5,929 nt of DNA from Chloroflexota bacterium (GCA_005881235.1 VBEQ01000249.1:1-5929), one strand, 5' to 3'; positions 1 through 5,837 are shown, numbered from the stretch's first letter. The notes: generated by a model from the sequence alone, not told the origin. Numbers and translations are program-made.

Positions 1-819
1 GCCGACCGAGCCCGGAATCGAAATCTGCTCATAGTGCGCCGCGCCGCCAGGATCGCAGACCGTCCCGTCCCCCGGCTGCGGACCCGGTTCGGCGTTGCAG
101 TGCCATTGGTAGAGCTCGTTCGTCGCCGTGCCTCCGCCGCCCGTAAAGTCGACCGCAACCAGGAGGTCACCTTCCGTGCGATGGCCGCTGAAGTTGCCCG
201 AGCAGCCGGCAGTGAGGCCGATGATCGTCTGCAGGAACTCGAAGTCGATGTGACTGTCGCCGTTGTCGCTCAGCCGCTCAGCGCCGAAGAAGAGTTCGGG
301 ACGGGCCGCGGTGGCATGGCTTACGGCATAGACATTGCTCAGGTCGTTTTTATTCGGAACGTTTCCGGGACCGAACGCCATCCCGTTGATGTCGTCGCCA
401 TTCTTGACAGATGTGGTGAAGGTGGTGGGATCGTTCGACGCACCGCAGGGCGTGGTGTCAGAGGAGAGCGGATCAACGACGAACGTGCTCGAGATGCGGG
501 TAAGGTCCGCCGCGCCAGCCGGCGTGAGCGAGGGCGCGCCGGGCGGAGCCCCTCCGCCGGCGCTCGGCGTACCGCAGTTGAACAATCCACCGCTTCCGGT
601 CACATTGACCGCGCCCGCCGGGCAGGCCGGAAGCGGTGAGCCGGCACCCGAGTTGGCCCAATCGAACGTGACACCGCCTGGCGGCGTGAAGCGGACTTTG
701 CCGTCGAGCGCGAGCCAGCTCGAGGGGGCGGCGTTAGAGGGGAGGGGGAACAGCAGTGCAGCGGTTGCACTGACGGCGAGGACAAGTAATGCCGCCGGTC
801 GGCGGCGGAAGGCACGCAC
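1..819 (-). CDS. Secreted surface-type protein, N-terminal 273 residues (runs off the left edge)
   Basis: Reading the minus strand from GTG at 819-817, the frame stays open for 273 codons to position 1, so the C-terminus lies outside the window. Residues 1-31 form a classic signal peptide: an arginine-rich start (RAFRRRP), a hydrophobic core (about 9-25) and a small-residue cleavage site near SNA-A (30/31). A Gly/Pro/Ser-rich stretch follows (about 55-105). Residues 156-241 carry NKNDLSNVYA, then ELFFGAERLSDNGDSHIDFEF, then GDLLVAVDFTGGG and YQWHC. From memory this pattern resembles a domain in large secreted proteins of Gram-positive-type bacteria and Chloroflexota, often followed by Ig-like or prealbumin-like repeats; function is unknown. 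Cysteines fit an exported protein. No Shine-Dalgarno precedes the GTG, but a promoter-like pair just upstream suggests a leaderless message. An alternative TTG at 858-856 has GGAG five bases upstream and would add 13 residues. The in-frame stop TGA is at 891-889. Strand and frame are fairly certain; the function is not. Confidence 0.8.
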   Translation of the reverse strand, partial: MRAFRRRPAALLVLAVSATAALLFPLPSNAAPSSWLALDGKVRFTPPGGVTFDWANSGAGSPLPACPAGAVNVTGSGGLFNCGTPSAGGGAPPGAPSLTPAGAADLTRISSTFVVDPLSSDTTPCGASNDPTTFTTSVKNGDDINGMAFGPGNVPNKNDLSNVYAVSHATAARPELFFGAERLSDNGDSHIDFEFLQTIIGLTAGCSGNFSGHRTEGDLLVAVDFTGGGGTATNELYQWHCNAEPGPQPGDGTVCDPGGAAHYEQISIPGSVG

Positions 820-829
820 CGTCGCGGGA

Positions 830-858
830 ACTGTACCCGAATTCAAGCACCGGTTCAA
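830..858 (-). promoter_or_regulatory. Candidate sigma-70-type promoter for the leftward secreted protein
   Basis: On the minus strand TTGAAC (858-853) and TACAGT (835-830) are separated by exactly 17 bases. Both hexamers match the consensus at four of six positions. The predicted transcription start (about 823) lies only a few bases before the GTG at 819, which would make the mRNA nearly leaderless and agrees with the missing Shine-Dalgarno. Matches this good arise by chance, so this is a suggestion. Confidence 0.4.
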
Positions 859-923
859 CCAGGCTCCGGCCCGAACCTTGCTCCAGTTTCACATGGTGTT
901 CACGCATTGGGTGAGTGGCAGCC

Positions 924-953
924 TTGGTCCTTACCAGCAGCGTGTGCTATAAG
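924..953 (+). promoter_or_regulatory. Candidate promoter for the gamma-glutamyltransferase gene
   Basis: TATAAG (948-953, five of six to consensus) is preceded by TGC, giving an extended -10 element. A weak -35 (TTGGTC, 924-929) lies 18 bases upstream. The predicted start is near 960, leaving a leader of about 57 bases that contains the 969-984 palindrome and the ribosome binding site. It is the most AT-rich -10-like hexamer I noticed in this divergent region. Confidence 0.5.
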
Positions 954-968
954 CAAGGGGGAACTCGA

Positions 969-984
969 TCAGGCCTTGGCCTGA
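969..984. promoter_or_regulatory. 16-base palindrome, candidate repressor operator in the ggt leader
   Basis: TCAGGCC (969-975) and GGCCTGA (978-984) are perfect inverted copies separated by TT. The site starts about nine bases after the predicted transcription start and 33 bases before the ATG. It is flanked by GATC at 967-970 and 988-991, and TGATCA (987-992) is itself palindromic. A spacer of two bases is too short for a stable RNA loop without opening some pairs, so a dimeric DNA-binding regulator fits better than a terminator. No regulator gene is present in the window. Confidence 0.5.
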
Positions 985-1004
985 CGTGATCAGATTGGAT
1001 CTCT

Positions 1005-1012
1005 GGGAGGGG
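1005..1012 (+). promoter_or_regulatory. Ribosome binding site of ggt
   Basis: GGGAGGGG lies immediately before AACC and the ATG at 1017. The purine-rich core is a good Shine-Dalgarno at normal spacing and supports this ATG, which also begins the signal peptide. Confidence 0.7.
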
Positions 1013-1016
1013 AACC

Positions 1017-2804
1017 ATGGCTAGGCGCCTAATCGCTCGGCTGATTGCCGCATCGCTTGCCATCGGCTTCTTGGTGGGCGTCATGGTGGCCCCGGTCTCG
1101 GCGACCACCGGCGACGTCGTCAAGCAACCGGTCGCCGTCGGCAAGGGGGGTGCGGTCGCCTCGGTCAACCTCCTGGCGACGGCAGCTGGCATTCGGGTTC
1201 TCCGGCAGGGTGGCAACGCGGTCGACGCTGCGGTGGCCGCGGCCGCCGTGCTTGGTGTCGCCGAGCCCTTTTCCTCCGGCATCGGCGGCGGCGGATTCAT
1301 GGTGGTCTACGACGCCCGTCATCACCGCGTCACCACGATCGACTCTCGTGAGACCGCGCCCGAGGCGTTTCGTGCGGATATCTTCATCGATCCGGCGACC
1401 GGGAAGCCGGTCCCGTTCCCCGAACTGGTTACCAGCGGGCTCGGCGTCGGCGTGCCCGGGACACTTCAGGCCTGGAAGGTTGCCGCCGAGAAGTTTGGCA
1501 CGCGACCCTTTGCGTCGCTGCTCGAACCGGCAATCCAAATCGCCGACCAGGGCTTTGTTGTCAATCCGACCTTCAATCTGCAAATCAACCAGAATCTGAG
1601 CCGGTTTCAAGATTTTTCCTCGACTCGGGCGCTCTTCCTGACACCGTCTGGTGCGGCACCCGCCGTGGGCTCGTTGTTCCGCAACCCTGATCTGGCGAAC
1701 ACCTACCGTCTGATCGCAAAGCAAGGCACCGAGGTCTTCTATGAAGGACCGATTGCTCAGAACATCGTCGACACCGTCCAGCACCCGCCACTGATGCCGG
1801 GCGTCACGCGCAATGTTCGACCGGGGGTGATGAGCAGAGACGACATCGCCGATTACGGTGTCGTCCTTCGCAAGCCGGTGGCCACCACCTATCGCGGCAT
1901 GAGCATTTACGGCATGGGTCCGCCATCGAGCGGGGGCTCGACGGTCGGTGAATCCCTCAACATCCTGGAAGGCTTCAACCTCCACGACCTGACTCGCACC
2001 CAGGCGCTGCATCGGTATCTCGAGGCGTCGAGGTTGGCGTTCGCGGACCGCAACGCGTACCTTGGGGACCCCGACGTCGTGGACGTTCCGCTGGCTGGCC
2101 TGCTCTCAAAAGGGTTCGCGGCGCAGCGCCGGGCGCTGATTGGGCCGACGGCCGCGACGAGCCCCGTCCCGCCTGGCAACCCGTATCCGTTTCAGCCGGC
2201 TGCGGCGGCGAACGAGGGCAAAAGCCGGGAGGGGATTTCGACGACGCATCTCACGGTGGCGGATCGATGGGGCAACATCGTCAGCTATACCTTTACGATC
2301 GAGCAAATCGGCGGCAGTGGGATGGTGGTCCCCAGGCGCGGCTTCCTGCTGAACAACGAGCTCACCGACTTCGATCCAACGCCGGGCCTGGCAAATTCGC
2401 CTGGACCCGGCAAGCGGCCCCGCAGCAGCATGAGCCCCACCATCGTCTTCTCGGGCAGCCGGCCTGTGCTGGCATTGGGGTCACCTGGCGGCTCGACGAT
2501 CATCACCACTGTCCTTCAACTCCTGATCGATCAGGTCGACTTCGGGATGTCGCTGCCTGATGCCATCGCCGCGCCGCGAGCGTCACAGCGCAACACCGCC
2601 CTGACGACCGCGGAGCCCGCCTTTCTTGCGACTCCCGAGGCTGCCGGCCTCCTGGCGCTCGGCCACAAGTTCACATCAACCGACGAAATTGGTGCTGCGA
2701 CCGGGATTGCATTTCTCCCGGGCGGTCTTTTCCAGGCCGTGGCCGAACCGGTCCGGCGCGGTGGTGGAAGTGCAATGGTGGTGAAACCAGCCAAAGGGTC
2801 GTAG
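1017..2804 (+). CDS. ggt: Gamma-glutamyltransferase (glutathione hydrolase), exported, Bacillus-like
   Basis: 595 residues, a normal length. The enzyme moves or hydrolyses the gamma-glutamyl group of glutathione and related compounds outside the membrane. Residues 1-29 form a signal peptide (MARRLIARLIAASL..., likely cut near VSA-TT). The precursor should cleave itself before Thr409 in GISTTHLTVADRWGN, giving a large (about 30-408) and a small (409-595, about 187 residues) subunit. Family residues visible: Arg111 in IDSRETAP, binding substrate carboxylate; Thr409, the nucleophile; Asp451 in NNELTDFDP; Ser470-Ser471 in KRPRSSMSP; Gly491-Gly492 in GSPGGS, the oxyanion hole. VSYTFTIEQ has Glu429 where the E. 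coli enzyme has Asn. DFDPTPGLANSPGPGKRP lacks the extra lid loop of the E. coli enzyme. Both features match Bacillus subtilis GGT. No frameshift or missing catalytic residue is seen. Divergent from the secreted-protein gene to its left, with its own promoter and possible operator. Confidence 0.95.
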   Translation: MARRLIARLIAASLAIGFLVGVMVAPVSATTGDVVKQPVAVGKGGAVASVNLLATAAGIRVLRQGGNAVDAAVAAAAVLGVAEPFSSGIGGGGFMVVYDARHHRVTTIDSRETAPEAFRADIFIDPATGKPVPFPELVTSGLGVGVPGTLQAWKVAAEKFGTRPFASLLEPAIQIADQGFVVNPTFNLQINQNLSRFQDFSSTRALFLTPSGAAPAVGSLFRNPDLANTYRLIAKQGTEVFYEGPIAQNIVDTVQHPPLMPGVTRNVRPGVMSRDDIADYGVVLRKPVATTYRGMSIYGMGPPSSGGSTVGESLNILEGFNLHDLTRTQALHRYLEASRLAFADRNAYLGDPDVVDVPLAGLLSKGFAAQRRALIGPTAATSPVPPGNPYPFQPAAAANEGKSREGISTTHLTVADRWGNIVSYTFTIEQIGGSGMVVPRRGFLLNNELTDFDPTPGLANSPGPGKRPRSSMSPTIVFSGSRPVLALGSPGGSTIITTVLQLLIDQVDFGMSLPDAIAAPRASQRNTALTTAEPAFLATPEAAGLLALGHKFTSTDEIGAATGIAFLPGGLFQAVAEPVRRGGGSAMVVKPAKGS

Positions 2805-2810
2805 GCGCTC

Positions 2811-2880
2811 ATGGTCGTTCAGCGGCACCATCCAGCGTGACGACCAACCTCATTAGCGACCTGGGTAACACGGCATGAGG
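2811..2880. repeat. Two adjacent inverted repeats downstream of ggt
   Basis: TGGTCGT (2812-2818) pairs perfectly with ACGACCA (2840-2846). One base later CCTCAT (2848-2853) pairs perfectly with ATGAGG (2875-2880). Both have a 21-base gap between arms. ATGGT/ACCAT (2811-2815/2827-2831) offers an alternative shorter hairpin. There is no T-tract, so these are not standard intrinsic terminators. They may be a weak or factor-dependent 3' end for ggt, paired binding sites, or chance. The rest of the gap up to 3004 shows no convincing gene, RNA or promoter. Confidence 0.35.
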
Positions 2881-3004
2881 ACGCCGGTTGGCGCAGTCTC
2901 TTGACGACCTGGCGGGCGCGGATGCCGGTCCCGGACGACTGGCGCCGAGCGCGGACTCCGTCGGATCAGGTGCAAGATTTGCCGTCTAACGACGCTGACT
3001 GCGT

Positions 3005-3535
3005 ATGGCTTTTCCGCCGATCCTGGTCGGCGAGGTCGCTGAATTACTCGCCAGAGCCTACGTGTTAGCTTCTTCCCGCGGCGGGCTTACGACATTCAAG
3101 CCGGATGCCGATGTGGATCACAAGGACTTCATCGTTGACAGGCGAGGCGGGGATCGGCATGGTTACGTCCAGGTCAAGTGCGCCACCCGTCTACGTCAAA
3201 AGCAAGTTTGGTGCGTCGCGCGCTATCTACCAGACCAGGTTCCGACAAGCGCTCGGGTGTTCTACCTCTTCGCTTTCCTCGACCTTGGGTCGATCGAACT
3301 TACGAGGATGTGGCTCGTTCCCGCGAGCGACTTCAACCGGCTTGCGTACCGACGCAGGCGCGGTAGCCGGATCGAGCTATGGTTCAAGACCCCAGCCAGA
3401 GACCGCCGATGGGAGAGATTCGCGGTGGACCGTCAGGAACTGGCCGCTCGAATTACCGCCCTGATGGACGCCGCGCCGACTGAACAGGAGATTTTCGCTC
3501 CAGCGAAGAGCCTGGGCCTCCGGCTGGTTGCCTAA
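3005..3535 (+). CDS. Small PD-(D/E)xK-like nuclease-fold protein, function unknown
   Basis: 176 residues, no signal peptide or membrane segment, so probably cytoplasmic. I do not recognise a named family, but the residue order fits the restriction-endonuclease-like PD-(D/E)xK fold: an N-terminal helix with acidic residues (VGEVAELLARAYVL, Glu10/Glu13), a strand with Asp41 (DVDHKDFIVD), then YVQVKCA with Gln56-x-Lys58 in place of the usual (D/E)xK. Next come VFYLFAFLDL (85-94) and TRMWLVPASDF (100-110), a strand pattern common in stand-alone members. The C-terminal half is Arg-rich (RRRRGSR, 116-122), suiting nucleic acid contact. The start follows an in-frame TGA at 2996-2998 by six bases, so ATG 3005 is the first option, yet no Shine-Dalgarno is visible. 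It uses TTA, CTA, AGA and AGG codons that look less biased than its neighbours, a weak hint of transfer. No methyltransferase or partner gene is adjacent. It could be a repair or restriction-type nuclease or a degenerate DNA-binding relative. Confidence 0.7.
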   Translation: MAFPPILVGEVAELLARAYVLASSRGGLTTFKPDADVDHKDFIVDRRGGDRHGYVQVKCATRLRQKQVWCVARYLPDQVPTSARVFYLFAFLDLGSIELTRMWLVPASDFNRLAYRRRRGSRIELWFKTPARDRRWERFAVDRQELAARITALMDAAPTEQEIFAPAKSLGLRLVA

Positions 3536-3593
3536 CTCGACACGAGCCGCTTCCTAGCGATGGACGTCGGGGAGCCCCCCGGAACGGTATAAG

Positions 3594-3607
3594 CGGAGAC
3601 GGCTCCG
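3594..3607. repeat. Small inverted repeat between the nuclease-like gene and the Asp-box gene
   Basis: CGGAG (3594-3598), loop ACGG, CTCCG (3603-3607). Nearby arms compete: GAGCCG (3544-3549) with CGGCTC (3600-3605), and CCGCTT (3547-3552) with AAGCGG (3591-3596). The region can fold in the mRNA just after the stop at 3533-3535, but no T-run follows, so terminator function is doubtful. Confidence 0.25.
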
Positions 3608-3666
3608 TAGGTAGAGTGGCGTAGCCGGGCCCAAAAGATGATGCCCGCATGTACCGGATCGCCGGC

Positions 3667-3696
3667 TTGACTTGACGGAAATTGCTCGGCTAGTCT
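3667..3696 (+). promoter_or_regulatory. Candidate promoter for the Asp-box protein
   Basis: TTGACT (3667-3672, five of six to the -35 consensus) lies in CCGGCTTGACTT. The downstream -10 region is GCTAGTCT (3689-3696): either GCTAGT with a 16-base spacer or TAGTCT with an 18-base spacer. A second overlapping TTGACG (3672-3677) is too close to serve. The 12 bases around the -35 are repeated exactly at 5833-5844, also with TAGTC downstream, which raises confidence that both are real. Confidence 0.5.
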
Positions 3697-3713
3697 CGAC
3701 TGAAGGAGTCGGG
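3695..3713 (+). promoter_or_regulatory. Hairpin overlapping the start of the Asp-box transcript
   Basis: CTCGACT (3695-3701) pairs with AGTCGGG (3707-3713) through seven pairs, one of them G-U, around the loop GAAGG. It overlaps the -10 region and the likely transcription start, so it could be an operator or a 5'-end RNA stem. GTCGAC (3713-3718) follows directly. No T-run follows, arguing against a terminator of the preceding gene. Confidence 0.35.
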
Positions 3714-3724
3714 TCGACGTTAGC

Positions 3725-3732
3725 AGGGAGGT
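3725..3732 (+). promoter_or_regulatory. Ribosome binding site that fixes a TTG start
   Basis: AGGGAGGT is a near-ideal Shine-Dalgarno, five bases before TTG at 3738-3740. No ATG or GTG is suitably placed, and the first in-frame ATG (3789) would remove most of the signal peptide. This strongly supports TTG initiation. Confidence 0.8.
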
Positions 3733-3737
3733 AGAGC

Positions 3738-5531
3738 TTGACCAAGAAGCCTTTGTTCGTCGTGCTTGCCGCAACGACCGCCGTCTTGATGTCGACGACC
3801 GTCGGTCTGGCGCAGACGGAGAGCCTGGTTACGATTGGGAGTCCGGCCGGTAACACGCCGCAGAATCACCAGAACGAGCCAGCAGTGGCTCTGGATGCGG
3901 CCTCACCGAACATCCTGGTAGCAGGCGCCAACGATTTTGTGGATCAGGAGGCTTGTCCGCAGTCCCTAGCCGTCAATCGGGGCACCTGCCTGGATCGCGC
4001 TACCGGCGTCGGCCTCTCCGGCGATTACTTCTCGTTTGACAACGGGCATAGCTGGACACAGCCGACCTACACCGGCTGGACCAATGCCAGCTGCCCGCCG
4101 ACCACCATGTGCAAGGGTGGGCCAGGCCCGATCCATACCCTGCCCTGGTACTTCGAGAATCAGCTGGTCTCTTTCGGCGATCCCGCGGTCGCCTTCGGTC
4201 CGGTCCCGAGCGCCAACGGCAAGTTCTCCTGGAGCAACGGCCAGCGCGCCTACTACGCCAACCTGATCACTGCCTTCAGCACAACCGTGGAGTTCTCCTT
4301 CCCCAATCCGGTGTTCAACGGCCTCGTGGGCGTGGGCGTCTCGCGCCTCGATAATCCCAGCCCGGCCGTCATCGCCGACAAGAACAACTGGAAGCAGCCG
4401 GTCGTCGTCTCCAGTACCACCGGCGAGACGACATTCATGGACAAAGAGCAGATCTGGGCCGACAACGCGTCCTCCAGCCCGTTCTTCGGCAACGTCTATA
4501 TCTGCGCCAACGACTTCCGTAGCAACGGCAGCCACAAGAACGGCAACGCGCCGGTTCCGGTGATGGTCTACACCTCAACAGATGGCGGCGCCACGTGGAC
4601 CAAGAAGCAGGTGACCCCCGCAGTGACAAATGGGATCTCCCCAGTCAACGGCTTCGGCTACAGCGGCTGCACTATCCGCACGGACAGCCACGGCGTGGTG
4701 TACATGTTCGCCGAGCAATTCAGTCGCTCGGGGCCGCCGAACGACAGCACCCACGTGATGTTCAAGTCCTTTGATGGTGGCATGCATTGGACCCAGGGCG
4801 CGGTGACCACCGTCGTCTCCGACCCCTGCTACTTCGTCGATCCGATCGAGGGTCGCTGCGTAATGGACGGCTACTCGGGTGCCCGCACCGACCTCGCCGC
4901 CTCGCCCAGTATCTCCATCGCCAACGGCGCCCCAACCGGGGCTAATGCCACGAACGAGATCGTGGACGCCTGGTCGGATGCGCCCGCCCTCAACAACGAG
5001 CACACCAACTTCCAGTACTCGATGAATGGCGGCTCCACCTGGAGCGTGCCGCAAGCGGTTTCCCTTGCCGGCGACCGGCCCATCTACTCGGCGCCGGCGA
5101 TCGCGCCGGACGGGTCCCGCGCCTATGTCATCTATGAAGCCGACACCTCACCTTGGCGCGGTAATGACTTCACGTCGCCGCGTCCCTACCACGGGGTGTT
5201 CGTGAGCTCAGCCTTAGCTACGAGCGGCGCCCCGACCGGGTGGACGGCGGTGTTCAATGAGCCGCCCCTCGGTGACCTGCGGGCCACCTATCCCGGCCAC
5301 GACCTGTACCAGGAACGCATCGGGGACTACATCTATGCAGCAGCCTCGAACGAATACGGCGTTGGACTGTGGATCTCCGCCAACAACGCGGCGGTCTGCG
5401 ATGCGATCCAGAATTGGCGAGCCAGCTCGTTCGCCGCAGGGCATCGGGTCTTGCCCGGCGCCCCATGGCCGCTAACTGACTGCCCATCGAACTTCGGCAA
5501 CACCGACACGATGTCGATCACGACCGGATAA
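3738..5531 (+). CDS. Exported sialidase-like beta-propeller protein with four Asp-box (BNR) motifs
   Basis: 597 residues from a TTG start with a strong ribosome binding site. Residues 1-25 are a signal peptide (MTKKPLFVVLAATTAV..., likely cut at GLA-QTE). The opening NHQNEPAVALDAASPNILVAG (43-63) is typical of secreted BNR-repeat proteins. Asp-boxes occur at 99-106 (SFDNGHSW), 280-287 (STDGGATW), 344-351 (SFDGGMHW) and 428-435 (SMNGGSTW, Asn for Asp). Such boxes mark blade turns of sialidase-type propellers but do not by themselves show sialidase activity; I could not assign the catalytic Arg triad, Tyr or Asp. Ten cysteines (73, 84, 119, 125, 257, 311, 364, 374, 554, 582), several closely spaced, suggest disulfides outside the cell. 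YQERIGDYIYAAASNEYGVGLW (524-545) resembles the last blade of such proteins. No anchor, LPxTG or C-terminal membrane segment is seen, so it is probably released. The gene stands alone between its own promoter and terminator. Confidence 0.88.
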   Translation: MTKKPLFVVLAATTAVLMSTTVGLAQTESLVTIGSPAGNTPQNHQNEPAVALDAASPNILVAGANDFVDQEACPQSLAVNRGTCLDRATGVGLSGDYFSFDNGHSWTQPTYTGWTNASCPPTTMCKGGPGPIHTLPWYFENQLVSFGDPAVAFGPVPSANGKFSWSNGQRAYYANLITAFSTTVEFSFPNPVFNGLVGVGVSRLDNPSPAVIADKNNWKQPVVVSSTTGETTFMDKEQIWADNASSSPFFGNVYICANDFRSNGSHKNGNAPVPVMVYTSTDGGATWTKKQVTPAVTNGISPVNGFGYSGCTIRTDSHGVVYMFAEQFSRSGPPNDSTHVMFKSFDGGMHWTQGAVTTVVSDPCYFVDPIEGRCVMDGYSGARTDLAASPSISIANGAPTGANATNEIVDAWSDAPALNNEHTNFQYSMNGGSTWSVPQAVSLAGDRPIYSAPAIAPDGSRAYVIYEADTSPWRGNDFTSPRPYHGVFVSSALATSGAPTGWTAVFNEPPLGDLRATYPGHDLYQERIGDYIYAAASNEYGVGLWISANNAAVCDAIQNWRASSFAAGHRVLPGAPWPLTDCPSNFGNTDTMSITTG

Positions 5532-5553
5532 GCGGATCGCGTTGACAGGGCGG

Positions 5554-5585
5554 GAAGGGCGGCCTCGCGCCGCCCTTCTGTTTTG
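5554..5585 (+). terminator. Intrinsic terminator of the Asp-box gene
   Basis: GAAGGGCGGC (5554-5563) pairs perfectly with GCCGCCCTTC (5569-5578) around the loop CTCGC, giving a ten-pair GC-rich stem followed by TGTTTTG. It begins 23 bases after the TAA stop. This is a textbook rho-independent terminator; the T-tract on the plus side only shows that it works rightward. Confidence 0.9.
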
Positions 5586-5664
5586 CTGGCCCCGCGCGCC
5601 TGGGAACCGTATCTGGCGACCCCAACCGGACAAGTTTCGAACTCCAGCTGAATTCAAAACAGGT

Positions 5665-5721
5665 GCTCTGGCTTGTTGGCGGGCTCGAAACCTGAACAAA
5701 CCTGAGCTTTGGCTTGTTGGC
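5665..5721 (+). repeat. Two direct copies of a 16-base motif, 41 bases apart
   Basis: GCTCTGGCTTGTTGGC (5665-5680) and GCTTTGGCTTGTTGGC (5706-5721) match at 15 of 16 bases. Between them AAACCTGA occurs twice (5688-5695 and 5698-5705) with a period of ten. The copies could be protein-binding sites, a duplication scar or a relic of insertion. Confidence 0.6.
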
Positions 5722-5774
5722 ACGGTCAGCGGACGCTTAACGGACACTCGGCGGACGCCTAGAGGACGGTCACC
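5720..5774 (+). repeat. Degenerate tandem array of five 11-base units
   Basis: Five consecutive 11-mers: GCACGGTCAGC, GGACGCTTAAC, GGACACTCGGC, GGACGCCTAGA, GGACGGTCACC. GGAC recurs at 5731, 5742, 5753 and 5764, exactly eleven bases apart, and the first and last units agree at 9 of 11 positions. An 11-base period places each unit on roughly the same face of the helix, as in direct-repeat operators such as Pho boxes. The array lies about 65 bases upstream of the promoter at 5838-5866. Confidence 0.5.
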
Positions 5775-5837
5775 GAATGGGCTTTCTGCGGCTTTGCAAT
5801 CCGAATCCCCGACTTACCGGTCGGCCCTGAACCCGGC

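Larger units (their letters stand above)
5586..5837. other. Non-coding stretch with short direct repeats, no convincing gene
   Basis: The region between the terminator and the last candidate promoter has open frames on both strands, but they lack ribosome binding sites, overlap the terminator or the preceding gene, and have low-complexity Arg/Ser-rich translations. I see no tRNA, integrase or transposase remnant. The recognisable contents are the repeats listed separately. Confidence 0.5.

Noticed and set aside
34..952. Plus-strand open frames at 34-639 and 335-952
   Set aside because: They lie antisense to the minus-strand secreted protein, are Arg/Ala/Pro-rich without domain-like patterns, and lack ribosome binding sites. 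The minus strand has the signal peptide and protein-like composition.
1029..2012. A 327-codon minus-strand open frame inside ggt
   Set aside because: It is fully antisense to a gene with intact catalytic motifs; long antisense frames are expected in GC-rich coding DNA, and its translation resembles no family.
3544..3607. Intrinsic terminator for the nuclease-like gene
   Set aside because: Several short stems are possible but they compete with each other and none is followed by a T-run.
3554..3856. A 100-codon minus-strand frame across the gap before the Asp-box gene
   Set aside because: It covers the promoter, ribosome binding site and signal peptide region of that gene antisense and shows no ribosome binding site or domain pattern.
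3966..5054. Minus-strand open frames (3966-4535, 4575-5054) inside the Asp-box gene
   Set aside because: They are antisense mirrors of a clear coding frame with four Asp-boxes; the composition (Gly/Val/Ala/Arg-rich) is typical of shadows.
5665..5774. CRISPR array or iteron-type origin
   Set aside because: Only two copies of the longer motif exist, the 11-base units are degenerate and have no spacers, and no cas or replication gene is present.
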